Below are positions 1 to 7,714 of a DNA stretch of 19,795 nt, piece after piece. Each line of letters begins with the position of its first letter. Within the stretch, counting starts at the first letter, position 1. This DNA comes from JAAEEP01 sp035529155 (GTDB lineage: Archaea; Thermoplasmatota; Thermoplasmata; Methanomassiliicoccales; JAAEEP01): the NCBI GenBank assembly GCA_035529155.1, contig DATKXF010000102.1, forward strand, positions 1 to 19,795, written 5' to 3'. The position numbers were made by a program, and so were the translations under genes. The notes below the pieces were generated by a model, which saw nothing but the letters and a program-made list of their open reading frames with translations, was not told the origin of the DNA and searched no databases.

Positions 1-230
1 AGGCTGTTCACCACCACGTCAACCTTCTCCTCAACGAGCTGTTGTTCCAGTTCCTTGACGAAGGCTCCATAACCCCCGAGCGAGCTTAACGGTCGACCTG
101 TGATCTTGTCACCGGTGGTCTTGACGATCTGGATCTCGATCTCCTCGTCTGGAAAATGCCCTCTGAACCGTTCGATGAAGAGCTCTGTCTGGACCAGAGC
201 CAGCTTGCTTCCCCTGGTTCCCACAATCAT
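1..230 (-). CDS. hemC: Porphobilinogen deaminase (hydroxymethylbilane synthase), N-terminal part, cut by window edge
   Basis: The minus-strand frame starts at ATG 230 and runs off the left edge, giving about 76 residues. It opens with MIVGTRGSKLALVQT, the hallmark HemC start (GTRxSxLALxQ), followed by a KTTGDK segment and a GGYGAFVKELEQQL segment, matching the usual 'GGKGLFTKELE' block. HemC polymerises four porphobilinogens into hydroxymethylbilane in the cytoplasm, early in the uroporphyrinogen III branch that feeds siroheme and F430. The start overlaps the stop of the upstream hemL-derived frame (ATGA), and a GAGG lies 9 bases before the ATG, so translational coupling is likely. A GTG at 248 is an alternative but is less well placed. 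Only the N-terminal quarter is visible, so intactness cannot be judged. Confidence 0.9.
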   Translation of the reverse strand, partial: MIVGTRGSKLALVQTELFIERFRGHFPDEEIEIQIVKTTGDKITGRPLSSLGGYGAFVKELEQQLVEEKVDVVVNS

Positions 231-766
231 AACGCGTCCTCTAGACACTCACCATAGGCCTCCACCGTAAGATCGATCTCAGCATCGGTATGAGCCGTGG
301 AGATGAAGTTGGTCTCGAACTGCGAAGGGGGCAAGTAGATCCCCCTGTTCATCAGACCCGTGAACAGGTCCCTGAAGGCCGAGGTGTCGCATGACCTCGC
401 TCCTGCGTAGTCCTTCACCTGCCTATCGGTGAGGAACAGCTGGAACATCGAGCCGATGCCCTGAGCCCGGAAGGGCAGGCCTATCTCCTCGATGACTTTG
501 GTGAGGCCGTAACGCATCTGCTCTCCCTTTCGCTCCAGTTCCTCGTAGCCAAGGGTGCGCATCTTCTTCATGGTGGCGATACCCGCGGTCAGGCTCATTG
601 GGTTCCCACTGAATGTCCCGGCCTGATAGACCTTGCCCATGGGGGAGACCATTGACATGATCTCCTCCGAGCCGCCGAACATGCCGATTGGAAGGCCTCC
701 TCCAACGACCTTGCCCAGGATGGTCATGTCAGCGGATTTGTGGGCGATGTGGGCGCTGACTATCAT
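227..766 (-). pseudogene. hemL: Chimeric frame: HemA N-terminal codons fused in frame to the C-terminal part of glutamate-1-semialdehyde aminotransferase (HemL)
   Basis: This 179-residue frame carries the HemL C-terminal part: ADMTILGKVVGGGLPIG (the PLP-binding Lys is in LGK), VYQAGTFSGNP, and the end block IYLPPSQFETNFISTAHT. It aligns end to end with the last ~165 residues of bacterial HemL, a ~430-residue enzyme that isomerises glutamate-1-semialdehyde to 5-aminolevulinate. The first 250 or so residues, including most of the PLP pocket, are absent. The first residues, MIVSAHIAHKSAD, do not look like the HemL segment that should precede the Lys loop. They resemble the start of glutamyl-tRNA reductase (pattern 'xxGINHKTAP'). 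The frame starts by ATGA overlap with sirC, as a hemA would. I infer a junction inside codons 11-14. As it stands the product cannot be an active aminomutase. An assembly artefact would look identical. Confidence 0.8.
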
Positions 767-1383
767 TCATCCTCTCTCCTTACAATCTCCCTCGCCCTGC
801 CCATCGCACTCTCGTAAGATGCATCAAGGAGTTTCCACGTCTCCTCATCATCAAGGACCGAGCGCAGAAGCTCTTCCCTCTCGCCCTGATCGCTGACTGT
901 CGATTTCAGCTCGTTCCTGAGTTCCTGCAGGATCTGGCCCATGAGTTCTATCTCGTCGTTCAGCTCCCTCTCCAACCTTTCCCTTAAGAATCTTGAAAGG
1001 GCGGGACTCCTCCCCAGGGTCGAGATGGCCACCAGGTAAGCTCCCTTGTTCACCACCGAGGGTATCAGGAAGTTGCCAGTCCCATGAGCCTGGTTGAACA
1101 ACTTGCCCTTCTCCTGGGCCATATCGCAAATCATTTGGTTCAGAACTTCATCGTCGGTGGCGGCGATCACGATGTCGCTCCTATCCACCAGTTCATGAAC
1201 GTGGTCCATGGCCTCCCCCTTGATCCTGCTTACCCTCAGGGAATCGAAACCTGGATGAAATTTCCTGGACACCACTATAACATCGGCCTCATCCTCGAAA
1301 TATTTCGCCTTCCGAAGACCTACATCTCCTCCGCCGAAGATCACCACTCGCTTTTCCAGCAGATCGAGTACCAGGGGAAGCAT
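763..1383 (-). CDS. sirC: Precorrin-2 dehydrogenase / siroheme-synthase N-domain protein (SirC/Met8 family)
   Basis: The 206-residue protein starts MLPLVLDLLEKRVVIFGGGDVGLRKA, a Rossmann NAD-binding motif typical of CysG-N/Met8p. It continues with DIVIAATDDEVLN and the family block FLIPSVVNKGAYLVAISTLGRSPALSRFLRERLE, then a helical C-terminal domain rich in charged residues. Family members oxidise precorrin-2 to sirohydrochlorin, the precursor of siroheme and of Ni-sirohydrochlorin for F430. An in-frame TAG directly before the ATG at 1383 fixes the start. The stop overlaps the next ATG (GATGAATGA), so it heads an operon with the HemA/HemL chimera and hemC. The loop before FLIPS reads FNQAHGTGN: the Asp that CysG (D104) and Met8p (D141) carry near here is not evident, so chelatase activity is doubtful. 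Confidence 0.85.
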   Translation of the reverse strand: MLPLVLDLLEKRVVIFGGGDVGLRKAKYFEDEADVIVVSRKFHPGFDSLRVSRIKGEAMDHVHELVDRSDIVIAATDDEVLNQMICDMAQEKGKLFNQAHGTGNFLIPSVVNKGAYLVAISTLGRSPALSRFLRERLERELNDEIELMGQILQELRNELKSTVSDQGEREELLRSVLDDEETWKLLDASYESAMGRAREIVRREDE

Positions 1384-1636
1384 CTAAACACCGATCGCTC
1401 TACCTTCTTCAATCGAGTATTGGACGGGAACATTGAAATCTTTTTTCCGCAAAGGGCTTTCATTCTTGCGCCTTCGGCTCATTCTACTCATTTCGTTCTA
1501 GATGGACAATCTTCTGCATCGGACGGAGAATAGCCTTTTCAGCCGGTCAATGAATCGAACGATCTTCACCCGAGTTACGAAGGTATCCGCAGTAAAGGTA
1601 ATGTGTCACCCCTTCATTTACTAGGAGGCGAGGAAT

Positions 1637-2929
1637 TTGAAGATCCTTATCATCGATATGACACATGGTGGCGACCTGCTCGCCCTGGAATATGCAGAAC
1701 GCGAGAACGAGGTCACATGCTTGGACTGTTACGGAACCTGCAGCGAGGAGGAGAAAGCCGTTCTCGAGAAAAAGGGCATTCGCTGTATGAACATCGCTCC
1801 CGATGAGGACTTCGATCTGCTCGTATCTCCCATCCACTGTCCAGATTCGTTCATATCGAACGCTAGGTACGAGAGCAGAAAGACCTTCCATCAGGCAGTG
1901 GGTGAGCTGGTCGTGTTCAGAGGAAGGATCTTTGAGGTGACCGGTGCAAGGGGCAAGACAACGACCTGTCATGTTCTCTCATATGTTCTAAATCGCTTCG
2001 GAAGGACGATCGCACAACTGAGCAGCCGCGGCATCCACTTCTACGATGATGGAATAGAGGTCATCGAGGAGGGGGTGAGCATCGCACCCCCATCAATTCT
2101 CAAAGTCTCGAAGCTGGAGCTGCCATACGATCATTGGGTACTGGAGGTCTCGCTTGGTGGAACTGGCCTGGCGGATGTGGGGATCATAACCACCCTGGGC
2201 GAGAACTACCCCATCGCCGCAGGCAGCCGTACTGCCTTCGACGGGAAGAAGCAGATGATGAACCTGACAAAGAAGATAGCGGTGTTCCCCGAGGAGGAGC
2301 GGGAAATATGGGCCCCCCAGATCCCTCCGGGCATATGGATCTCAACCTTCGGGGAGGGCGGTAACGTAAACGGCATCGTGGACGGCCCGCTTGAGCTGGG
2401 CAGAGAGGTCGGGGTCAAGTTCAAATGCCATCCGGTGGGAGAATTCTCCACCACACTCAAGGGCAACTTCTTGGTTCCGATATACCTGAGACCAATGGCG
2501 GCTGTCCTGACTGGACTAAAATCCTGCGGAATCCCGATGCCACAGCTCTGCGAGGCACTGAAGGACTTTCCTGGGGCACCTGGAAGGGGTGAGGTTTACA
2601 AGGAAGGCGATACCTGGATCGTCAAGGACCACAATCCCGGCGTCTCGGGTCACTCCATCGAGTTTGAGATCTCTGTACTGGAGAAATTCTATGGCGCGGA
2701 GGACGTGGGCCTGGTCATCGAACCGACTTCCAAACGAGTGCGGGAGAAGCTCGATCTCAAGGAGATGGATCTCATATTCGATGTTCACGACTCGATCAAG
2801 GGGGCGTACCTCCTGAACCCGGAGGGTAAGGAGAAGGAAGTGAAGAACTTCACCTCGATCCAGGATATCGGAGAAGTGCTGGACAAGCATCCGATCATCC
2901 TCTGGTGCACCAAAGAGGGATTCATCTAG
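1637..2929 (+). CDS. cfbE: Coenzyme F430 synthase (CfbE), Mur-ligase-like
   Basis: The 430-residue protein opens MKILIIDMTHGGDLLALEYA and has the Mur-ligase ATP-binding loop VTGARGKTTT at residues 101-110. The central Mur-like segment contains VLEVSLGGTGLADVGIITTL (about 168-187) and the ENYPIAAGSRTAFDGKKQ motif. A C-terminal domain carries APGRGEVY and DHNPGVSGHS. The length fits CfbE, which uses ATP to close the final carbocyclic ring of F430, the nickel cofactor of methyl-coenzyme M reductase. The start is TTG 1637, preceded by GGAGG (1623-1627, 9-base spacing); the next Met at codon 8 would cut the conserved N-terminus. It is divergent from sirC across a 253-base gap. The other cfb genes are not in the window. 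A general MurC/D/E-like ligase is the alternative, but the N-terminal block favours CfbE. Confidence 0.85.
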   Translation: MKILIIDMTHGGDLLALEYAERENEVTCLDCYGTCSEEEKAVLEKKGIRCMNIAPDEDFDLLVSPIHCPDSFISNARYESRKTFHQAVGELVVFRGRIFEVTGARGKTTTCHVLSYVLNRFGRTIAQLSSRGIHFYDDGIEVIEEGVSIAPPSILKVSKLELPYDHWVLEVSLGGTGLADVGIITTLGENYPIAAGSRTAFDGKKQMMNLTKKIAVFPEEEREIWAPQIPPGIWISTFGEGGNVNGIVDGPLELGREVGVKFKCHPVGEFSTTLKGNFLVPIYLRPMAAVLTGLKSCGIPMPQLCEALKDFPGAPGRGEVYKEGDTWIVKDHNPGVSGHSIEFEISVLEKFYGAEDVGLVIEPTSKRVREKLDLKEMDLIFDVHDSIKGAYLLNPEGKEKEVKNFTSIQDIGEVLDKHPIILWCTKEGFI

Positions 2930-2962
2930 AAATGGGCACCTTGATCCAAGGGTGAGAATGAC

Positions 2963-3616
2963 CTACATTGGCTTTCTCAGCACGACCTGGTAGAGCCTCT
3001 TGGGCAGGGGACCTTCTGTGAACTCCTCGATGCTCACGATCTCGTATCCTTCGGCCAGTCTTCTGACCTTGCCTTCGGAGAAATAGTGGACCACGAACCC
3101 ATTCATCTCCCACATGTCCTCTCCCATGTGCGTACCCCGACAGAAATGAGGATCTTCTGTGTTCCGGACCGAGTATATATTCAATCCTCCAGGCCTGAGG
3201 ACACGGAGCGCCTCAGAGAATATCATGGCCAGCTCCTCCTCCGTGAGCTGCATGGTGAAGAACATATGTGAGAAACAGGCATCCACCGAATCGTCTGGGA
3301 GGGAAATACCTTCTCGAATGTCATGCTCGTCGAGCTGGAGAAGGCCCTCGACCCCCAGGACCCGGGCGTTGTCCTTGAGCTGGTTCAGGCATGTGCGTGA
3401 ATAATCCAGGGCGATGACCTTCATCCCCTCCCGCAGGAAAAGGACGGTGTCCCTTCCCTGTCCACACCCCAACTCGAGAACATCTCTGGCCCCTTCTTCT
3501 ATCAGCATCTTCAGGGCGTTGAGGCCTATTTGGCTTGGCTCGGTCCCGAACCTCTCGGGGAAATCCCTGTAGATCGATTCCCAGTGTTCCTTCTGGTCCT
3601 TCGTCAACACGACCAC
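2963..3616 (-). CDS. Class I SAM-dependent methyltransferase
   Basis: A 217-residue protein with the Rossmann methyltransferase signature: motif I VLELGCGQGRDTVLFL (about residues 46-61), an acidic residue in VIALDYS (motif II), and the post-motif segment SEALRVLRPGGLNIYSVRN. It ends with a beta-strand-like segment, LYQVVLRKPM. The substrate is not recognisable; similar small cytosolic enzymes act on metabolites, oxyanions or cofactors. The start shown is GTG 3616; TTG and GTG codons within the next four positions are equally possible and no strong ribosome-binding site is seen. It converges on cfbE (33-base gap) and diverges from the methyltransferase at 3698, so the two methyltransferases share an 81-base intergenic region. 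Confidence 0.8.
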   Translation of the reverse strand: MVVLTKDQKEHWESIYRDFPERFGTEPSQIGLNALKMLIEEGARDVLELGCGQGRDTVLFLREGMKVIALDYSRTCLNQLKDNARVLGVEGLLQLDEHDIREGISLPDDSVDACFSHMFFTMQLTEEELAMIFSEALRVLRPGGLNIYSVRNTEDPHFCRGTHMGEDMWEMNGFVVHYFSEGKVRRLAEGYEIVSIEEFTEGPLPKRLYQVVLRKPM

Positions 3617-3657
3617 CGTGGCAAGAATCGGAATGTTGCTTTACATAGATTCGCATC

Positions 3658-3668
3658 TTTTTTATTTA
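3658..3668 (+). promoter_or_regulatory. Candidate TATA box for the methyltransferase at 3698
   Basis: A run of T with TTATTTA lies about 35 bases before the ATG at 3698, in a GC-richer context. A start site ~26 bases downstream would leave a very short leader containing GGGAG at 3689-3693. This is judged by eye only. Confidence 0.35.
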
Positions 3669-3697
3669 GAACGTTCCATATTGTTGATGGGAGAGCG

Positions 3698-4231
3698 ATG
3701 AAAAAACCAATGGGGAATCTAAGCTTCAAGATCATGGCGGCTTTGCTCCGCTTGTTCAAGAAAGAGCCCTTCATGAGACAGCGCCTGGAATTCGCTGGCA
3801 TACGGGAAGGGCAAGTGGTCCTCGATTTTGGTTCTGGTCCGGGATACTTCTCCGCTTTAGCCGCTGAGATCGTGGGCCCCTATGGCAAGGTATACGCGGC
3901 GGACATCCAACCCCTGGTCACGGACTGCATCGAGAGTCTCAAGGAGAAGAGAAATCTCGAGAATTTGGTAGCCATCGTGACCGACTGCGATACCTCCCTT
4001 CAAGACGAAAGTGTAGATGTGATCCTGCTCTTCGACATCATCCACATGTTGGAAGACCCGTACAGGGTCCTCAGAGAGATGATAAGGATCCTGAAGAGCG
4101 ATGGCATCCTCTGCGTGGACGTGTATCATATGCCCGTGGAGCGCGCGATCGGCATCGTCGAGTCTGCAGGTTTCAGCAAGGATGAGCAGTTGGAGAATAC
4201 CATCAATTTCGTTAAGAATATCAAAAAATAG
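3698..4231 (+). CDS. Class I SAM-dependent methyltransferase (UbiE-like fold)
   Basis: The frame is open further upstream, but the ATG at 3698 is chosen because GGGAG (3689-3693) precedes it and an earlier start would overlap the divergent gene. The 177-residue product has a basic, partly amphipathic N-terminus (MAALLRLFKKEPFMRQRLEF), then motif I VVLDFGSGPGYFSALAA, YAADIQP (motif II), DVILLFDIIHMLEDP and RILKSDGILCVDVYHMP. This is the UbiE/Methyltransf_11 layout, with a short C-terminal helix ending in KNIKK. The substrate is unknown. It converges on the propeller protein gene, with 26 bases between stops. Confidence 0.8.
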   Translation: MKKPMGNLSFKIMAALLRLFKKEPFMRQRLEFAGIREGQVVLDFGSGPGYFSALAAEIVGPYGKVYAADIQPLVTDCIESLKEKRNLENLVAIVTDCDTSLQDESVDVILLFDIIHMLEDPYRVLREMIRILKSDGILCVDVYHMPVERAIGIVESAGFSKDEQLENTINFVKNIKK

Positions 4232-4257
4232 GAAGAAAGGGGAAGGGGTTTCTCGTT

Positions 4258-6447
4258 CTACCACTTGCTCTTGCCCTTGCCGCTCTTAGGAGGCCACTGA
4301 GGCTGCTTTGGTTGCTGCTCTCCGCCGCCTCCCCTGAGGAAGTAATACAGAACTGCAAGGATAACCACCACGACCACGATGATCACGATGTAGATTATGA
4401 GGTCTATATCACCCGTGACATCTCCAATAGAAGTCGAAGTGGATGCAGCCTGGCCCTCATCTATACTGTTGATCGCTGCCACCTTGTAGTAGTACACCTG
4501 ACCGCTCTGCACCGATGTGTCGTTATACTGCAGAACATTGCCAATGTGGGCTAGCAGCGCGAGGGCGTCGGGTGACGTCCCCCTGTAGACCTTGTAATTA
4601 GTCACAGGGGACCCGCCATCGCTGGCCGGAGGCTCCCAGTGGAGTATGATCGTGCTTCCTCCCGGGGTGGCGCTGAGGTTCAGCGGAGCCGAGGGCGCTG
4701 TTGGTTGCACCGGTGAGAACGGAGTGGCGGTGACAAGGTTGGACCTCTGGCCCTCACCCTCGCTGTTGACTGCACTCACGCTGTAGTAGTAGGTCTGTCC
4801 ATTGACGATGTCAGTGGTATCGTTGTAGGAGGTAACCACACCCAGATCGGCCTTAAGACTGAGGGAGAGAGAGTTGGTTCCCCGGTAGACATAGTAGTGG
4901 GTGATGGGCGAAGCGCCGGAGTTGAAGGGCGGATCCCAGTTAAGCTGTACCCAAAGTCCGCTTGATGCCGCCCGCAGGTTCTGAGGTGCTGATGGCACCA
5001 TCCCTTCGGCGTTGGGAATGGCGAACACTATGTCGGTGGCCACGCCCTCACCGTAGCTGTTGACAGCGCTCACCTTGTAGTAGTAGGGGTGGTCGTTGAC
5101 CAGGTTGGTGTCGTTGTAGGTGAGCTCGGTCGTATCGTCAAGCAGTATCAGCGATTCGGAGGATGTTCCCCGGTATATGAGATAATGGTTGACGGGCGTG
5201 AAGCCAGGGTTCGAGGGTTGACTCCACTCTAGGAGGATATAACCATCGCCTGCCGTGGCGTTGAGGTCCTGCGGGGCGGTAGGCAGCTCGTTCTGCGAAT
5301 AAGCGTACTTGAGATCCTTGGCGAGTGAGTCGTAGTAACTGATGTGGAAATTGCCATCCGCATCTCCAGTGATCGAGGTGAATTGACCTACATCACCCTC
5401 ATCAATCGTGCTCGCGGTCCAATCTGCACCTGATTTCACAAAGTACACCAGGTTGCCCAGATCGGATTCAAAGCAGCTGATATGGGGCGCACCCATGGAA
5501 TCGAGTACCAGCGACGAGTACTTGCCCACATCTCCCTCGTCCTCAATGGTGGATGTTGCCCAATCGCCGCCCGGGTTCGTGGCATACTTCAAGGCGGTGT
5601 TGGTATCGTCGTAATAGCTGATGTGAATGGTCTCACTAATCCCCATCCCGATCGATGTCCAGCGCCCCACATCCCCCACGATATCGAGAGGGGAGATGCT
5701 CCAGCTAGGAAGGGCGTTCGTGGCGTACTTCAGGTTTCTATTGGAGACGTCGTAATAGCTGATGTGCACCTTGTCACTGAGATCGGTGACGATTGCGGAG
5801 TATTGACCCACATTGCCCTCTGAATCGACCGCGGTAGTGTTCCATGTCCCACCCTGGTTGGTCGCGTATTTCAGGTTGCCGTTGTTCGCATCGTAATAGC
5901 TTATGTGCACCTTTTCCGAGGAATCCAATGCTATCGACGAGTACTGGCCCACGCTGGTGGCATCATCGATGACGGATGTGCTCCATATGCCGCCCGAATT
6001 AGTGGCATATTTGAGGTGACCACTGGTCGCATCGAAATAGCTAATGTGAGCGCTTCCATTGGAGTCGACCGCAATCGAGGAATACTGACCAACATTCCCC
6101 ACATTATCGCCCACTTGGATCACCCAGGCTCCTCCTGAGGTGAAGGCATACATCAGACGTCCCATCGTGGCGTCGTAGTAGCTGATATAAACATTACCTT
6201 CAGCGTCGACTGCTATGGATGAGAACTGACCCACATCATTCTCGCTGTCGATGGACATTGTGACCCAGTTGTCACCAGTCGCGGACACGCTAATCGTGGC
6301 TATGGAGAGAAGCATCATCGCGGCCATCGATATCGCAAGGAATGAAATGACGGTCCGTCTCCGATCCTCCCTGGGTTTCGGACATCCATGGAGTACTTCC
6401 GTATCTCTCCTAGGTCTCATTTCACCACTCATCCCAATTAGTTGCAT
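4258..6447 (-). CDS. Surface-anchored seven-repeat beta-propeller protein with three fibronectin type III domains
   Basis: The 729-residue protein has a long charged N-terminus with REDRRR, then a hydrophobic segment (about residues 32-56) acting as signal or anchor. Seven repeats of ~47 residues follow (about 60-388), with consensus 'DVGQYSSIAxDsxGxxHISYYD..xgxLKYATNxGGxW'; seven copies fit a seven-bladed propeller. Three fibronectin III domains (about 389-670) each carry SAPxNLxAT, a W near the second strand, and YYYKVSAVNSxGEG. A C-terminal membrane helix rich in I/V (about 682-704) precedes a 25-residue tail rich in G, P, Q and K. The topology implies an extracellular body, probably for adhesion or glycan/protein binding; no catalytic residues are evident. 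Start ATG 6447 lacks a clear ribosome-binding site; ATGs at 6432 and 6420 are alternatives. Confidence 0.8.
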   Translation of the reverse strand: MQLIGMSGEMRPRRDTEVLHGCPKPREDRRRTVISFLAISMAAMMLLSIATISVSATGDNWVTMSIDSENDVGQFSSIAVDAEGNVYISYYDATMGRLMYAFTSGGAWVIQVGDNVGNVGQYSSIAVDSNGSAHISYFDATSGHLKYATNSGGIWSTSVIDDATSVGQYSSIALDSSEKVHISYYDANNGNLKYATNQGGTWNTTAVDSEGNVGQYSAIVTDLSDKVHISYYDVSNRNLKYATNALPSWSISPLDIVGDVGRWTSIGMGISETIHISYYDDTNTALKYATNPGGDWATSTIEDEGDVGKYSSLVLDSMGAPHISCFESDLGNLVYFVKSGADWTASTIDEGDVGQFTSITGDADGNFHISYYDSLAKDLKYAYSQNELPTAPQDLNATAGDGYILLEWSQPSNPGFTPVNHYLIYRGTSSESLILLDDTTELTYNDTNLVNDHPYYYKVSAVNSYGEGVATDIVFAIPNAEGMVPSAPQNLRAASSGLWVQLNWDPPFNSGASPITHYYVYRGTNSLSLSLKADLGVVTSYNDTTDIVNGQTYYYSVSAVNSEGEGQRSNLVTATPFSPVQPTAPSAPLNLSATPGGSTIILHWEPPASDGGSPVTNYKVYRGTSPDALALLAHIGNVLQYNDTSVQSGQVYYYKVAAINSIDEGQAASTSTSIGDVTGDIDLIIYIVIIVVVVVILAVLYYFLRGGGGEQQPKQPQWPPKSGKGKSKW

Positions 6448-6511
6448 TAGGGGGGAAAATCAACATTGACTCCTCAACGAAATCTCCATATCCATCTGGG
6501 GTTGGAATTCA

Positions 6512-6549
6512 CTGCCATTAGCCTTCTACCCTGCCATTAGCCTTCTACC
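6512..6549. repeat. Perfect tandem duplication of a 19-base unit
   Basis: The unit CTGCCATTAGCCTTCTACC occurs twice back to back (6512-6530 and 6531-6549) in the intergenic region between the divergent propeller-protein and zinc-ribbon/PspC genes. It may be replication slippage or a doubled binding site. Only two copies exist, so it is not a CRISPR or a variable-number array. Confidence 0.9.
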
Positions 6550-6615
6550 AGATGAAATTGCATCCCATATGTTTCTGGATTTTCCCCTGACAAAAACGGG
6601 GATTGCCTATACTTG

Positions 6616-6624
6616 CTATAAAAC
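6616..6624 (+). promoter_or_regulatory. Candidate TATA box upstream of the zinc-ribbon/PspC gene
   Basis: CTATAAAAC matches the archaeal TATA consensus well. A start site would fall near 6645, giving a leader of about 90 bases before ATG 6738. Confidence 0.5.
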
Positions 6625-6737
6625 TATTGTTTCCAGTCCAGTGGGTTGTGAAGCTCGACATTCTTGAAGCTTGCCGATGACAGGTATGAAATACTACATG
6701 CTCTTACCATCTCTTTCAATCAAGAACGAGGGGAAAC

Positions 6738-7646
6738 ATGCGATACTGCAATTACTGTGGTCATGAGAATCTTGACGCTGCTCAATACTGCAATAGTTGT
6801 GGGAGGGCCCTACGGCCCGAGGCAGACCAGCATATACCAAAGGGAGATTTCGAACGCAGGATCGACGACTTCACCCAGGAGATGGAGTCCCTGGGAAAGA
6901 AGGTCGAGAGGGAGTTCGACACCATGGGAAAAGACCTAGGAACCTGGTCGGACAGCACGCTGGGAATCCTGGGTCCCCTGGTATGGAGCCTGGTCGGTCT
7001 TGCCGTTCTCGTCCTGATCATCGGAGTGTTGTGGATACTCGGTGACAGCATCCAGACTTTCCGGGACATTGCTGATTTCCTACTTGCCAACATCTGGCTC
7101 ATTTTCGCTCTAGGGCTCTTGCTCTCATACTCCAACTTCTTCTCCAGGAGATATAAGGAGCAATTCAGATGGGTGCAGCCCATATTCACCGCACTGGGAA
7201 TAGTCTTCGGATTGTGGATCGCGTCCGAGGTGATGTACATCGTGGCCGTGAACTTCAACATCGAAATCCTGGAGACCATCGCATCCATAATGTCCACCTA
7301 CTTGGGGATCATCTTCATGGCAATCATGGTCATCGGATACGTGGCATTCTTGATAAGCCTCATGTCGTCAACGGGAGCATTCAAGGAGACACAACCCCGT
7401 TTCGATCAACCCCGCCCGGGCTATGAACCCGTTCCCCCTGGAGATTACAGGCGCATCTACCGCTCGGGCAGGAACCGGTTGCTGGGCGGCGTGTGCGGGG
7501 GCATGGGGGAATACGCCAACCTTGATCCCAACATAATCAGGATCATCTGGATCATACTAACGGTGGTGTCATTAGGCATAGCGATCCTAGGCTACTTCAT
7601 CTGCTGGATAATCATTCCGAGGAACCCATACGATACCTGGCAGTGA
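6738..7646 (+). CDS. Zinc-ribbon membrane protein with C-terminal PspC domain
   Basis: The 302-residue protein begins with a zinc ribbon (MRYCNYCGHE...YCNSCGRAL; Cys 4, 7, 18, 21). A charged, probably helical or coiled stretch (about 35-70) contains a possible KKVEREFD heptad-like pattern. About four hydrophobic helices follow between residues 75 and 205, then a Pro-rich linker. The C-terminal PspC domain (about 240-296) carries YRSGRNRLLGGVCGGMGEYA, DPNIIRIIWI and a terminal membrane helix. PspC domains occur in envelope-stress (phage shock) proteins. The zinc ribbon is presumably cytosolic and may bind a partner. ATG 6738 is preceded by GAGGGG. The next gene follows after 68 bases on the same strand, suggesting co-transcription. 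The domain calls are firm; the function is inferred. Confidence 0.8.
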   Translation: MRYCNYCGHENLDAAQYCNSCGRALRPEADQHIPKGDFERRIDDFTQEMESLGKKVEREFDTMGKDLGTWSDSTLGILGPLVWSLVGLAVLVLIIGVLWILGDSIQTFRDIADFLLANIWLIFALGLLLSYSNFFSRRYKEQFRWVQPIFTALGIVFGLWIASEVMYIVAVNFNIEILETIASIMSTYLGIIFMAIMVIGYVAFLISLMSSTGAFKETQPRFDQPRPGYEPVPPGDYRRIYRSGRNRLLGGVCGGMGEYANLDPNIIRIIWIILTVVSLGIAILGYFICWIIIPRNPYDTWQ

Positions 7647-7714
7647 ACTAATGGTGCTCAGGAAAAGGAAATCATGAATTATCATGAGAGTCCTTTGCTC
7701 TTCGAGGAGGAAGC

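Noticed and set aside
227..766. Calling this an intact hemL
   Set aside because: The enzyme is ~430 residues; only the last ~168 are present and the start does not match HemL.
1384..1636. Possible tRNA or riboswitch in the sirC-cfbE divergent gap
   Set aside because: No T-loop GGTTCGA-type sequence, acceptor pairing or recognised leader structure was found.
3530..3697. Longer N-terminus for the plus-strand methyltransferase
   Set aside because: It would overlap the divergent methyltransferase and contains no family-like sequence; ATG 3698 has a ribosome-binding site.
4312..6469. Several plus-strand open frames across the propeller/FnIII gene
   Set aside because: They are antisense to a repeat protein with clear domain structure; their periodicity mirrors its repeats.
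6512..6549. CRISPR-like array
   Set aside because: Only two units, directly abutting with no spacer.
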